Source of the DNA: Odontesthes bonariensis
Taxonomy: Eukaryota > Chordata > Actinopteri > Atheriniformes > Atherinopsidae
Reading direction: 5' to 3'
Assembly (NCBI RefSeq): GCF_027942865.1
Contig: NC_134515.1
Location: forward strand, 14,795,227 to 14,859,226
DNA: 64,000 nt
The translations under genes and the position numbers were made by a program. Below the pieces are notes generated by a model. It saw only the letters and a list, made by a program, of their open reading frames with translations, had not been told where the DNA came from and made no database searches. Every line of letters starts with the position of its first letter. The first letter of the stretch is position 1. Shown piece by piece: positions 52,101 to 64,000 of the stretch.

Positions 52101-55100
52101 TATATGTAGGGATTGAAAAATAAGTCTGATGCTCTAATTAAACATGGTTAAAGAATACTTCTACTTTGGTTAATTTCCTATGCAAAATAGGTGTTACAAT
52201 CAGGCGATAGGAACTTGGGGGGGGGGGGGGGAAGCTCAGAAGAAAGAGGTCATGGCTATGGGAGAAGGATTTCACCCTTCATCAGGACAGCATGCCAGCA
52301 CATTTAGTGCTCTCAGTTGAGCGATTTCTGGCTGAGAAACCCATCACAGAGCTTCACCACCCTTTGTTCACCTCATCCAGCGCCAGGCAAATTTTTCCAT
52401 TTCCCTAAAATCAAGGCTGAGTTCAAGGAGGCCGTTTTGAGTTTGTTCAAGAAGTGAAGAGAAAAACAGTCTCTCAGAGCGGACCTGCTGCTCTGCTTTG
52501 ATCAGTGGCAGAGTGGAGCGCAGTAGTTTGTAGTTGCAGTCAGAAGAAAGGAGTTAACAGTTTTCTTCATTAGAACAGAATTACAGCATTAGCCTTATTA
52601 TCTAACAACCACACTTTGTACATTTAGCTTTAATTGAAACTAATCTGCTTACTGTGAACAATGCAACAAATTCACCCATCCTTAACTCCAAGCTCTCTCT
52701 TTTAATGCTTTCACAAAGAGTTGTTTTTACTTTTGATAGAAGACAATAAAGGAAAATGTTTTAAATATCAAGGCAATTTCAAAGTAGTACAGAAGAGGCT
52801 TTTGTTTTCAAATAATTCCCAAAAATCAGCATTTTAAAAATGATAGCAGTAACATAAGAAAGACTATTCCTGTTATATATTTTAAATGCAATTTCAAATG
52901 GCATACAGCATATACAGCATTCACATAACTATCATTATATTTTGGTACACATAGAGCCAGCAGCAGCCTCACCTGTTTTAGTAAATGTAAACCTCCAATG
53001 TAGCGAATATCCTCAATCCCTCATTGTTTACCCTTTCTCTATTTGTCCAATGGAAAAAAGAAAAGTCCTCTCCTGTGTGAAAGTGTTGCCTGTCGAGGCA
53101 ACCACAATGCTCTAGCTGGTCACAAAGACTGGCTAGCGTGCCACCCCTCCTCACTCTCCCGTGCTCTCTCTTTCTCTGTGTCTCCCTTGGGAGGAGAGAG
53201 CAGCTTTCTGTTAAAGACCCATCATTACAGTTGGGGGGAATCTAAAGGAATCACCAGTAACTGGAAGTGACAGCGGGCCACTGGAAATCTGGCCTGGAAT
53301 TAACACACAAACGCACACACAGAGTCACCGTTCAATCCACAGCTTGTCAGTCCACTTCATCGGACCGTCCTCTGTGCAGCAAACCTGATGCGTGGCTCAC
53401 ACCTCAAATTTTCTAGTTTACAGAGAGAGGGTGGGGACCCACAGCACCAAAGCTTTTCAGTTAGCTCTCGTTTACATTTAGAGTTCAGTTAAGTTGTTTT
53501 TTATAATCTATAAGCTTTTTACAGGCCACTCTCTCAGAAGCTAATGCCATGTGATGGCTCTTTAAATTTACTTTTAACAGATTGTAACGTTTGACAGAGT
53601 CGCATTGCCATATGCCATAAGTACAAAACTTAAGTAAAAAGAAAAATGGAAATCCTTATAACAACAATTAGCAATCCATTTAGATGCGTTTGACAAGAAT
53701 TATAGTTTGAATAAACCCATTTGCGTTCTTGAGTCAAAGTGCTGTGTGCCTTTTACTAGTTAAATTCTGTGTAGGTGTGGGTTGTAGATTTAGCAGGTCT
53801 GCCTGAGAGAGTGTAAACGAAGGTGGAGGTGTGGTAGGCAGAGAACATGCGACAAATAACCTCTCATAATAGACATGCCAGCACAAAAGGCTGTCTGTTC
53901 TGGGGTCAAAACCTGACCTGTTAAGACCCATAATATCCGTATTAGACCGAGTGTGGAATTTGTTTGCTCCTCCTATTCAAGCCGGATGAGACGTGCACAG
54001 TTAATTGATTACATGTCTTAAAACAATAATACACAACAACATGCTTACATAACAACTGGCTTAAAAGGGAGAAGAAAGTTTATGCCTTTGGGCAGTCAAG
54101 CATCCGCAATTGGTGGCCTTAGATGTGTGCTGTAGTACAAAAATAAAATCCGTTACATCCTCTTCATCAGTGGAAAACGACAGGGCAGTTCAAACTGCCT
54201 ACAGCGTAGTAGTCATCTGCCACCTGGTGCGTTGCTGTTGCCTTAATGAGCATCTGAGCTGTAATTTCATCTGAATCTCCCAGATCTGCCAATTACTTTT
54301 AATTTTATGGTCGGTTTATAACCTGGTCAATGATTTGGAACAAATCCTATAATTCTGAGACCACACTGCTCCTTAGCACTTGGGATAAAGATGGGTCTTT
54401 TACATTGCCGAGGAGCCTCCCTTTTCCTGTGGGGATCAATAAAAGAACTCCAAAATAGTAGGGACTCGACTACACATATATATTGTTGCAGTAGTGTTTC
54501 CTGTCAGCCACCTGTTTCGTTGTGTTGCTTCAACAAGTATCTGAGCTGTAAATTCACCTTGAGCCCTCAGTTGTGTTGATTGCTTTTAACGTTATGACCT
54601 AAAAAGGCACAAATGATGTCATTAGAGAGCATACACTGCTCTAAACTTAAGTAGTTTATTGCTGTTCTGCCATCAGATGGCAGAAGGAGCATAAAAAGAT
54701 GAGATAGTTGGAAATTAGCAAAACAAAGTGAGAGGACAAAATAAATATAAAGGTGCCTAACTTGAGTAATTAACATTTAACAGCTTAACTGATGTTGCTG
54801 TTTATTGCTGGTCTATTTTAAACATCGCAAAGCTGAAGTCTTATTTAACGGTAATTGAGCCTCAACTTAAACCTTTGTTTGAGATGACGTGCTGTCTCTC
54901 AGGTTGTAAACATACCAAATGCCCAAATACTGTTCTACATGAGCCTTTCCCAGTCCGTCTGACCCCTGTGACTGCTTTACAGATTCTAAAATTATTTTTT
55001 AAAAGTAAAATGAGTATTTCTTCTTTTTTAAAATCACGTGAATTCAGGGTATATTTTCTTAGACCGTTCAAGTTACTCTTCACCATGTTGATGCCTTATA

Positions 55101-58100
55101 AATAAAGCACCAAATGAACAAAACTACTGAATGTACTACTTATTATTTTTTGTTTCAGTAAAGTAGATCACATTTTTCCTAATGAAAAAGTGAACCTAAA
55201 ACTGTTTTATAATTTGATAACGAAACACACTTACTGAATCCGTCTCAAATAAATCAGCAATAAATGATGGAAAATAGCTGCATAAAAGGCTCTTAAAGGT
55301 GGTTTTAAAATTTAAATGCCTACTATGTGAGCCTTAGACGTATCTAACAAAGCTAACTTATGGAGGTGAAAGGCTAGTTCTCAGTCTGTACTTACTCTTC
55401 ATCTGTTTAAGAGGCCCTGCCTCTGGCTGAGGGACAGCGAGATCCCCGGCTTGACAGAGAAGCAGGAAAAAAAAGCAAAACAAACAAAACAGAGAGAAGC
55501 AGGTGAAGAGGAAGCAGGTGAAAAGAGAAATATGTAAACAGGAGTGTAACAAAGGATTAATGGAGAGGAAGATTATTGAACAAAAACAGCAGAAGAACAG
55601 TGTTAGCTGGACAAAGACCGAATTGAGCTAAAACTGCATTTAAATGAATAAATTACACAATAAAAATGCTTCATCTCTGTACTCTTCATGCTATTGATCA
55701 TTTATAGATAAGCACTTTTGGCATTCCCAGCTCCATTTGACCTCCTGACTTTCATCCAGTATTATTTTGGTTCAAAAGTCAACAGTGCTCAAAAGACAGA
55801 GATGATTAAGTGGATTTGTCAGTTATTTTTTCACATGATCATCCTTGGATGTGAGCATGATATTTTTTTTTTGTAAAGGCCATCAAGCGTGTCCATGAGA
55901 AACGGTGAATGTCAATAAAAATAAATTTACAAATATTTAAGATCAAATTACGATGATCACTTTTCTGTAATTATAGACGTATTGTTGGCCTCAATATGAA
56001 CACTAAAAAACTTTGATTTATTTTCAAGGATCATAGGAACCTTGTAAAGTTAATTCTAACCATTTGATAATTTGTCTCCAGCCTGAGCAACACATATGCT
56101 CTGATCATGAGGGCAGAGGGGCACTTAAGGAAATGGTTGAACACTAAACCAGATCTCAGGGTAATGGTAACCCTGCATCATTAATTTATAATCTGTTATT
56201 TAGAATGCTACGGTTAGACGCAACTCATCTTTACCCAGGGCGATTGCGTTGTACTCTCTAGTACCACAGTTTCTGCTTTCTAGGAATAATTATATAACAA
56301 TATGTGCAAGCAAAAATTAATTTGACATAATTTTCTACAGATGGTCAGTAACACACATTAAGCTGGAAAGAGTTAAGCTGAGGGACACTCACTGCCTGAT
56401 GAGGAAGATGGACGTCGCTGATGAGTGGAGGTGCTGCTGGCATTATTCTGGGTGGTCCCCGGGGGTAGTGGAGGAGGTGGGGGGGGTGTTGGCATTGGAT
56501 TGCTTGGAGGAAGAGGTGGCGGTGGAGGTGGGGGTGGGGGTGGGGGCGGTACAGATTCGTCTGTGGCACCATTTTCAGAGCTATGGGTGGGGCTGTTAGT
56601 AGGCTCCTCCAATAACATGGAACCCTAATAGAAAACCAAGGAGGAATAAGGCAGACTTCATCAATCAAGTGATACCTCTTAACTTGGTATAGTCCAACAA
56701 CTACACTGTTGTTACTCTGTTAGCCAATATTTTGTCACTTAAAGCAGGGATGGGATGGGTAGCCCAGTGTTCCCATAACTTAAAACAACTCTTGAGCTAT
56801 GTCAGAATCTAAAAGCTGGCTCTTTTTTTTTTTTTTTGTCTTTAGTTTTAAAAAGCAATTGGAATGCCATATTATAATAATTATTGAACAAATTAAACGA
56901 GTTAAAAATAAAGAATTAAACAAATTTAAAATAAAAAACAACCATGTTAGTAAACATTATATTATATTGTGAATTTCTACAGCTTTCTTGCATAAGCTTT
57001 AAACGGGTACGCTGAAGCTCCTGCTGGGCATTAAATTCCTGTACAGAGGCAGCTGACAGAGACAGATGTATGCATCCCTTCTAGATATGTCCACCCTCAG
57101 ACACAATACCCTCTGACTAATAGGAGTTAGTTAATATGACCTAATCCCAAGGGGGAATCTCTGAGGGTAAAACGGTAGGAATAAACCATCTGTCACTGCA
57201 AGTGATATTCTTGCACGCGTCTGACACACTCCCAAGGCGTGCCCTAAACTCCGCTGGGGGCAAGTTAATGGGCCGTGACATTTAACTCGATCCCACCCCT
57301 CCTTTGCTCTTCAGACGCGTGCTCATCATTGTTGCCCCTTTCATTTTCAAACCCCCAAGAGAGTCGGGCGGGGGGACCGTGTCCAGATGGGCCGTGGTAG
57401 CACGTGCCGATTCCGCTGATTAGCCAGTCCATCTGCTAGGGTCCTCGGAGAGAAGGAGGGGCCCCACTGAGGCCTTAATTGGCTCAAAGCGGATTATGCC
57501 CCGTGTCAACCCAAACACCCCCTGTTCTGATACTCAGGAGATTTTAAGAACACCTCTCCAGGGACACAGATTAGAGTGTAATAGACTCATTCAATCATTC
57601 TTTTCTGCTTGTGAAGTTATGTGGCAGCAAATTAAACCAGTAACCAGATGCTGCCATCAATAGAAACTTTCGTGTTTAACTTGAATGGAAGAATATTTAA
57701 ATGTTTACTGATGTATACTTTTTTCAGCTAAAAAAACCTTTTGAACCTTTTTACTGTCAAATTTGAATGAAAGGAAAAATTACAGGTTAATACATTGTTC
57801 GTTTTTTTACCCTATTTTTTTTTCATTCAAATAAGAAATTCAGCTTTACTCTCCCTTTTTTGTTTGTTCATTGGTAACTTCCTGGTGAGCCCTCTTTCGT
57901 CCATGACTATCCTGAGTTTGTTCCATTGCAGCTGCGTGGACAATTTACACGGAGGGGAGGAGACACAAGCGGCAATGGAAATGAGGGGGCATTCGGCAAG
58001 CTTATGTAACATGCTGATTGGTAATGCTAAGGCAAATAGTGCTGTCAGTGTTGTAACCTAATGCCAACATGCAATCACCCCGCTAAACCTCACCCAAAAA

Positions 58101-59299
58101 CTGCACCTTATACCAAGCTGGGATGACCACACAACTTTGGACAGTGTGTCCAGGTCACTGTATCATCAACCCATTACCACATACCATGTGTTGTAGCCTG
58201 TACACTGGTTTGGGATCTTAATGTTTAAATCTTTGAAAAAAAATAATAACTTTTACAATATTTAACCTCGTTTGAAATCACCTGGTGTGGAAAGGCATTA
58301 AAATTAATTAGATGGATTTTTTTTTTCTTGCTTTCCATTACACTGGAATAAATTTCTGTCTGTGGAGAACAAGTCAGTCAAGTTATTCAACGTATATATT
58401 GACCTGGAGTCCCTGGAAGAAGAGATTGTACATCTCAAAGGGACCTTCCCGACTAAATAAAGGAAATAAAACAAACTGCATATAACATTATGAATAACAT
58501 CAACCATTTTTAAAAAATTGTGTTTTAGGTATGTCACAACATTTGAACCATATGGACAGAATTCATGACCAGCAAAGGTTTTACTTGCCTCCTCGTTAGG
58601 CGCCATGTTTTTGATTCCAAAGGGCTCCGCCGTGTCGCTGCCCAGAGTTTTGTAGTAGTCCCCAGTGCTGGGCTGCTTGCTAAAGCTCCTCGACTTCCTG
58701 TTTGAATCCACACGCCGCAGTTTATCGTGGCTTTCTCCAGGCGTCAGCTGCTTCACAGAATTAAAAAGAAATGAGAGCAAGAAACGTAAGCTTCAAATTT
58801 ATTTGGTGAAATTTACTCACAATCCACCATATAAAAGGAGTCACATAAATCTGAAACAAAAAATATTCTTTCAAACAATAGTTGCACAAAAATAGGTATT
58901 CAATTGACAAAATAGCAAAAAGTAGAAGGCAGAAAATCGTTTAAAAATGGCTAAACAACAATACACTTTGTACAACATATTTACTCTACTTTATTGCCAG
59001 ATTAGCAGCCTCGTGTGACCAAAGCAGCTTTATTTGGATAATAGAACCAGGCTTTAATTTAGTTAATGTAAAACCCTGGCCGAGACGTTTCATCAAAAGT
59101 TGCAAAAAGAAACCCTTCTGTCAGAGTGGAGTGGTCACCAACTCAGACCATTTCACTTTCTGCTCTGACACCAATCAGGCAACGGAGGTCAAAAAAGCAT
59201 GATATCGTAGGGCCGCTCCATCAGTTTTCAGAGTTTTCACTAAATGCAAATGTAAAATATACTGGATAGATTTGACATATGCACAGCAAAAAAAAAAAG

Positions 59300-59331
<32 letters not shown>

Positions 59332-62300
59332 TCTACATTACAACTCTTACGAAACCGTTTCCATATAGTATATCACAAAAGAGTTGCATAAAGGAAGAAA
59401 AGGCTCATTTTACAACCTATTCTCAGAAATAAACCTTGAAAGCTGTGACATAAAAAGATGTCATCAAAGCAAGATGTTGCTTTGCCTTTCAAATCCAGGA
59501 CTAAGCATCAAATTTGTATTTATTTACATCTCGATGCTTTCACACAAAAGGACTTTGCCACAACATATAGGCCAGTACCTCAGAGATTCAGATGTCTGAG
59601 GTTAACGAAAGCGGAAATAATTGACAGCTCACCCCTGACCTCTCCTCCATAGTGGTGTCATGTTATCAGTTCCTTATAAGCCCCTTTAATTGTGTTGACT
59701 CATGTCTGCTATCGAAGAGATGGTCCCTGAGCTCTCATCATGTGGAAGGGTAATGCGAGCAGGGACTGCTGTTGATGGTTTGTCATCCTCCAGAGAGGTG
59801 GGCCAACAATAGCAATTGTATAAATCATTTTGGCTCATCTCCCTCACGTGCATAAACAGACACCCTCTTCTCCTGTTATATGACAGCATAAAGTCTTTTT
59901 TTTTTTACGTGTGTGTGCAGAAACAACTGTTTTTACATTAAAATGTTACGTGTGACACAATCAAAGGTTGTTCAGCTTGTTTGTTGTTTGAAATAGCTCA
60001 ACACATGTAGCATGTAGCATAATTCTACTGCTAAAACCTTTCAAAGCAGAAAGGCAAGGCAAATGAAACATATTTATACATGTGAATATATTCATCAGAT
60101 TCATTGTCCAAATGCCCCAACAGCTCCAAAACCTTTAGATCAGCTGAAGTTTTCCAAAGCAAAAATGTGATGTCATTAGCAAGCCTCTACTGACATCATC
60201 TTTGCCACATGTGTGCCTTACCTTAGAGTTAGGAATCCCTTCTCTGGTCTGGACAGAGCCACATCCACAAAATCCAATGGAGCACAGAAAATAGCTGTCA
60301 CCAGATCCAGAGCTTCACCTTTTCTCTGCTCAGTGCTACACCTGTCACACAACCTGCCCTCTCACTTTACCCACAGGCCTCATCAATAACCTATTGGGCC
60401 AGCACTGCAGTTGCACTGATGTCACCACCTACCCACAGATCAACCACTCCCCAACCTTGTCCAGTTCCTCTTATGCAAAACACAAATGCCCATGTGTTGC
60501 TCTAAACCACAGAAGGCCACATGCAAATCCTCAAAGCTTTAGGATTATTAGAATATTCTAGCCTTTTGTGTCCCGAATTAGCAGCAAAACTTGTCAGGAG
60601 TTATACTGATTACAAGAGAAATATCAAAGTCCAAATTGTTTGAAGGGACAACAGTCCAAAGAATAAGAATCTGAGAGGCAAAGTGGTCATTGTTTGAATG
60701 TTTGTCATTAAACCTTTGATTTAAGCCAAAGCAAATGCAGACAAATGAGCTGAGCGAAGCAGCATCAGCAAAAGCCTCGACAGTCTCGAACAGACCTGGA
60801 ACAGATTCACTGGATGATTTTCAACGAGACTTTAGATATGTTTTCTGCAAACTAAACACTAATACGAGATCATGGGACTGGCCCTGCAGCTAAGGCACTT
60901 TAGGTAGTTTTTTTTTTTTTTTTTTTGCAATCTAGGGCACACAGTAATCTTAATTGCGTGTGTTTTTGTGCACGCAGGTGTGCGTGTGCTCCAAACGGTG
61001 GCTTCTATTCAATTATTAATGAGGGTCCGCCCTCAGCTGGTCACAAGGGCATAGAAGGGAGCGGGGCAGCACTAATTAACCCCACCCACCAACACACACA
61101 GACGCAGCTCACCATGGAGACGGATGATGAAAACTCACAAACGCTAGCTGTGGACTTTAGAAGTGCACTATCAAAGGACGTTACATGCATAGTAAAACTT
61201 AAAAAATATACAGCTCTTTTGTTGTGTATTGTTAAAGCTAAACAAACAAAACAGGGACGGTTGTGTTGCTATAATCACACTGTAACAATCAGAAAATGAA
61301 TCTTTCATGAGGTGAGAGCGCTCCTTCAGATTAGTTTTATTTGATGTAATTCCAGTGTTTTTAGATAAAGTCATTTATATTTAAATTAGAATTACAAGTT
61401 CAACATCAGTTTTTATGCTTCACAGCATAAAAACCACTAGATGCAGCTCTGACACTTATGTTAATGGCAGTCTTAATTGCTGCTCCTTCTCAGCTCCTGA
61501 AACACTGTTGAGTGATCTGTTGCCAGTTTAATTACTGGAATCAAGATCAAACCCATCACAGCAACCATTGTATGTGTCAACCCAGAGGCTTGCCACACTA
61601 ATGAGCATCTTCTGTGGCCTCGTTAGCCATGCTAACACAATAACATCATTGTGGGCTCCCTGACAAGGCACACAGTTACAGAAGAACTATAGCCGAACTG
61701 ATTAGACACACAGGGGGAAAGTAACAGCTAATTGCCAGTTTATCCATAACATTTTGTTTTTACTGCTTCTATAGTATTGGCCTATATAATTCATAAAGCT
61801 TCTTGAAGACATTCTAGTTTAACCAAAAAGAGGCATGCTCGACCTACAGTTAGCTAAATGTTGGTATTTATTATGCTTCTGTGTTCTGTGCATCATGTCT
61901 TGTGATTATCTTGTGCTTTAAGTGAGCCAGAGAGTTAAACCCAACTTCCTGTTTCTGTTGGAAGTTGGATTGGCACAAAAGAATGAACCAAACAAAAATT
62001 GTAACTCCTGGAAAAACTGTACATTTCTAACTGCCCTCTTGCTTTTTTGACAAGTTGCTTTTATTCTTTCAGCTTAAGCAGGAGCGTACCACCACTATCC
62101 GTACCTCTTTTTTGCTGGCAGCTCTCTCCACATGCCGCAAGTTGCTTTTCACTTTAAGGAACTCAGCTGACGAAGGCTCCTGAGGGGGCTGTGGTGCTGT
62201 GTAGTTCGGAGGGGGAGGAGGAGGAGGGGGAGACTGTGGAGGAGGCGGGGGTGGATAGGTTGGAGGAGGAGGAGGGGGCTTGGAGGCAGCTTCAACAGGT

Positions 62301-62994
62301 GCCTCATTCTTCTTGGGCACACCTGTGCCAATGTCAGGGTTCAACATGTCCATGTATGCTTGCATGTCTGAAATGGCGGACTCTGGTGCACCTGTGACAC
62401 AAACACAATCCAAAACATGCTATGCTGTTAAAAAGCTCTTCCTTTCCATTTTCTAATGCACAGTTTAAATACAAATGAGAAACATGGCTGTGCCGCTCCA
62501 TGTAAAACGAACTGTCTGCACGCTGACCACTAGGGTGCAGCACCAGTATAGAAAGCACCTGTCACAGAACCAAAAAAACTGTTGCATGGTGTTAGCTCCA
62601 CTTCAGTAAACAAATAGGTGTTTGACTAATGCTGACATGTTATATTGGGAAGGTAAAGGTCGAAGATTCGTGGCTAAAATAAGACAAAAGTTTTATTTGA
62701 TAAATATTTTTGATATTGATTTATAAATAGGTGCAGACCTTGATGTGCAACTGCATTCAGCGGAGCTGGCGTGCCTCGTGACGTTGTTAAGCTGCTCCTC
62801 TTTTCCCCAGTGCTGGACTGACTGGAGTTGGCCGAGTCGTAGTTGGACAGGGAGCTGGATGGTGAACCGATGTCAAAGTGTGCCGCCTGGTTGGCAGGAG
62901 GCATGGTGGTGTTAGGGGACGAGAGGCCAGAGTCTGGCTGCTTGTACTCAAGATCCATCGAGGGGTCTCGAGACAAAACACGGTGCTCCACACT
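40188..62994 (-). CDS. espn: ESPN (espin), actin-bundling form, 5' half outside window
   Basis: Espin bundles parallel actin filaments in hair-cell stereocilia and brush-border microvilli. Exons here: 62994-62739, 62391-62105, 58747-58589, 56624-56393, 55449-55396 (cassette), 51719-51574, 51102-50728, 42721-42642, 41386-41375 and 40335-40188; all join in frame to 582 residues. The N-terminal ankyrin repeats lie beyond position 64000. In order the sequence shows [12 protein letters not shown], two proline-rich runs (exons 62391 and 56624) that in espins bind profilin and SH3 domains, [32 protein letters not shown] (the WH2-type actin-monomer site), and [14 protein letters not shown] followed by [14 protein letters not shown]. 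The C-terminal bundling module has [11 protein letters not shown] and [20 protein letters not shown] and ends KKGDVAKK. Human espin ends in nearly the same way. Exon 62994 begins in phase 0. Confidence 0.95.
41375..41386 (-). CDS. espn: espn 12-nt microexon
   Basis: Twelve bases (GGAACAAAAAAG on the minus strand) between a CAG acceptor and a GTAAGA donor. They bridge phase 2 to phase 2 and turn the joined protein into DEEREQKRKAEQ, matching EEEREQKRKEEE in human espin. Without it four residues would be lost but the frame kept. Confidence 0.85.
42722..46623. other. espn intron between the two alternative 3' ends
   Basis: About 3.9 kb of AT-rich sequence with A-rich low-complexity at 43705-43750. 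No other exon was supported. Part of 46130-46623 may be the extended 3' UTR of the long form. Confidence 0.5.
46669..48849 (-). CDS. espn: espn alternative terminal exon, 726-residue tail
   Basis: A single open exon of 2181 nt. It starts after a TTTAG acceptor at 48850, in phase 0, the same phase as the donor at 50728 that also feeds the bundling module. The tail begins [20 protein letters not shown], then [20 protein letters not shown] and a coiled coil (about tail residues 30-65). A region near residues 310-500 follows, rich in aromatic and basic residues ([43 protein letters not shown]), that I cannot assign. Next come a proline-rich run near residue 525 and a closing segment [19 protein letters not shown] follows 40 nt after the stop (46629-46624). 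It lacks the bundling module. It resembles my memory of ESPNL tails, unverified. A separate gene is unlikely because no start codon or promoter fits. Confidence 0.8.
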   Translation of the reverse strand, partial: FASSGHYQPQEWHYSHIHNAILGPFGELMTEADLNRIEKQIENLQVMHKVSEIEKELEKLERELHQLLPVSAALSQGHFSVNPKQVHGQAEDLPAWCSKISTLLRSMAILLATLGGKEIDILDLIFPGFSQEEARNMSTGDSQPAATVGTAFIGRSQSFSTREDVENEIKQCGVSVKNLKANYEIQNQSQFADNQANRVYKRKRSLPVVSESNYCPDTACEDDATCSSAKVPDFNTNGHLPSTEESVVPLVEEPIIIASHAPQMYVSSEAMAPTNIEQFNQVLSSDPILNNDQLTRTLEVQTDLSYVQEYIEMRKERIVFLFLEHWRKYTISECYRTKYTGRRRNHLDVDYREYNQFNAQVSGEMQSEDEKLLLFMKSKQVVGNLIGHWRTIMSQVPTRQIRRLSRAQMIYWPEHFLPHINGSPVSYESLTLDLFMLGYFQLLEMNMSRSERKFRHLLCYEMFDRLGSHKWEVIRQFHKEVMEEIERGKRDWADGFEDIKLKYFGDSDNAGGMMTASLRSMSPDIPIMPMQESLPPPPSHPPPPPPTHPAPPPPKEQSTPPAPELQPSSQDSQLDVSPSPAAPQHGVSDDDHCVELRTSKESLEGGTQKNVELNEQIPSTASVVPDGTMSEKTHLQTLTAESGQQAQALQDTTESSGSGPKKDVPPVGVQIIEEPNVDKPPPRDEPTEDSIKVIYELKEFSNEEIIRYIDRSFAFWKEKEAELFDI
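48850..50727. other. espn intron before the alternative terminal exon
   Basis: No gene or repeat recognised in 1.9 kb. Confidence 0.5.
51720..55395. other. espn intron between cassette exon and WH2 exon
   Basis: Contains a G15 run at 52217-52231 and a pair of diverged direct repeats at 54202-54312 and 54488-54600. Otherwise nothing recognisable. Confidence 0.5.
54202..54600. repeat. Pair of diverged direct repeats, about 110 bp each
   Basis: 54202-54312 and 54488-54600 share GCCACCTG, CGTTG, GTTGC, ATCTGAGCTGTAA, TTCA and TTTTAA..TTATG in the same order and spacing, with many differences between. The offset is about 290 bp. Confidence 0.6.
55396..55449 (-). CDS. espn: espn 54-nt cassette exon
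   Basis: Acceptor with a long pyrimidine run ending CTGTCAAG, donor GTAAGT. The exon fits phase 1 on both sides, so it can be in or out without changing frame, and adds about 18 residues ([17 protein letters not shown]). I do not recall a matching exon in human espin. Confidence 0.7.
56625..58588. other. espn GC-AG intron with a GC-rich block at 57000-57560
   Basis: The block stands out from AT-rich surroundings and carries GGGGCCCC, a CACGTG E-box at 57401-57406 and several GC-rich motifs. It may be regulatory. The rest is featureless. Confidence 0.4.
58748..62104. other. espn intron
   Basis: Holds an A-run of about 40 at 59288-59327 and a T-run at 60908-60926. No exon was supported. Less AT-rich patches near 60230-60500 and 61570-61690 could be regulatory. 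Confidence 0.45.
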
Positions 62995-64000
62995 CTGTCA
63001 GAGAGTGCAGTTCATCAACACATGCATCTTAATTTATGTGTGATATTGAGCAATCTAATATGTGGATATAATTCCAACACTTATTTTCTTGATTTGTTTT
63101 CTAATTAATTCTTAATTGCTTGTTATCTAAACATATTTGGTTCATTTAAGTTAGATGTGAAATGATGCTGTCTCACTAAACAAGACAGATTCATTGTTAT
63201 TAATAGAAAGTATCCCCAAGTTCAATCATCAGTTCATAAATCCCATTACCTCTTTGTCCCTGGGGCTTAGGTGAGGAGAAAAGCATTATGAGTATAATTA
63301 CTGCACAGTAATGAAACTTCTCACAGCTGGTCGGAAAGGCTCTGGGGCCTTTCACTTTTCCCACAGTGCAGGACTTAAGTGGCTGAATATTCCTCATGAG
63401 AAAGAGCACAAGGAAAAGGAAATACGTTTCCTGGGCACCAGAGAGTTCAATGTGGAGGAGTTCTTATTATTCTGCACAGTCTGGGAGTTTAATTTGCTGT
63501 GTCCATGGAGACCACAGTATGCAGACTGTTAGTAGCTCTAATAATTAGCAGAGAAACACTGACATCAATCAAGGGACAAGTTGGATCAGTGAAAACTATT
63601 TGTCATTTCAGTGAATCCATGCATGCGTTCTTCTGTGTTGTGTTTCGGAGTCGGGGATCATCCAGACAACCTGACAGACCAGATCTTTTTTTAATGGTAT
63701 GGTCTTCTGAGCAAACTTCAATCACCTCAACCCACTGCCAGTGGAGTCAGGTGGTAAATCAAACAGCCATTTGGAAAATGACTGCAACTTCTGTCCATTA
63801 CACATAATGTAAAGCTTTGTTCTCTCCTCTTACATACTCCAGCTCTAACAGTATCATTGCTACAGTAGCATCTACACTAACCTTTAAAGGAGCACCATTG
63901 TTGACTCGAGGTTATACCTAAAACACAGCAGTTTCTGCCAATATAGGAGGCTGATTTAGCAAAACAGACATTGCCTTTGCCATAACCCCCTAGCTTGAAA
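62995..64000. other. espn intron running off the right edge
   Basis: No exon with espin similarity was found; the ankyrin-repeat exons should lie further right. Confidence 0.6.

Noticed and set aside
56425-56628. Glycine-rich plus-strand frame
   Set aside because: Antisense of the espn polyproline run.

Overview
The window is nuclear DNA from a ray-finned fish, very probably a teleost. The genes are vertebrate and split by GT-AG introns, and their proteins match vertebrate families along their length. Intergenic gaps are short, and the repeats are small TTAA-flanked inverted-repeat elements plus a LINE tail. The prediction of species goes no further than this. All exon joins below were made by hand from reading frame, splice consensus and remembered family sequences; no search was run.

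Layout, left to right. (1) 1-4279, minus: the 5' two thirds of a Gfo/Idh/MocA-type NAD(P) oxidoreductase running off the left edge; one intron is almost filled by a 1.18 kb foldback element. (2) 4280-5384: shared divergent promoter region. (3) 5385-6884, plus: taf10, a TFIID/SAGA subunit. (4) 8355-17732, plus: ppih, the U4/U6-snRNP cyclophilin. Its 5.2 kb first intron holds an antisense single-exon GPR160-like receptor gene (9941-11041), a dead LINE tail and a second TTAA-ended element. (5) 20182-24124, plus: ybx1, with an intron in its 3' UTR. (6) 35604-25574, minus: arhgef16 (ephexin-4 type RhoGEF with DH, PH and SH3 domains), tail to tail with ybx1. (7) 62994-40188, minus: the 3' half of espn (espin), an actin-bundling protein of stereocilia and microvilli; the ankyrin exons lie beyond the right edge.

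The most striking feature is in espn. The exon carrying the WH2-like segment (51102-50728) can join, in the same phase, to either of two 3' ends. One is the classical actin-bundling module, built from exons of 80, 12 and 148 nt. The other is a single 2.18 kb terminal exon (48849-46669) that encodes 726 residues, with its own stop and poly(A) signal. The second end removes the bundling module and adds a coiled coil, a proline-rich stretch and a domain I cannot name; it resembles what I remember of espin-like (ESPNL) tails. Other splice oddities in espn are a 12-nt microexon, a GC-AG intron and a 54-nt phase-neutral cassette exon.

The genes do not form a pathway. The ppih-ybx1 neighbourhood matches human 1p34, and arhgef16 and espn both lie on human 1p36, so the window joins two parts of one ancestral block. 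No rRNA, tRNA, CRISPR or viral gene was seen.
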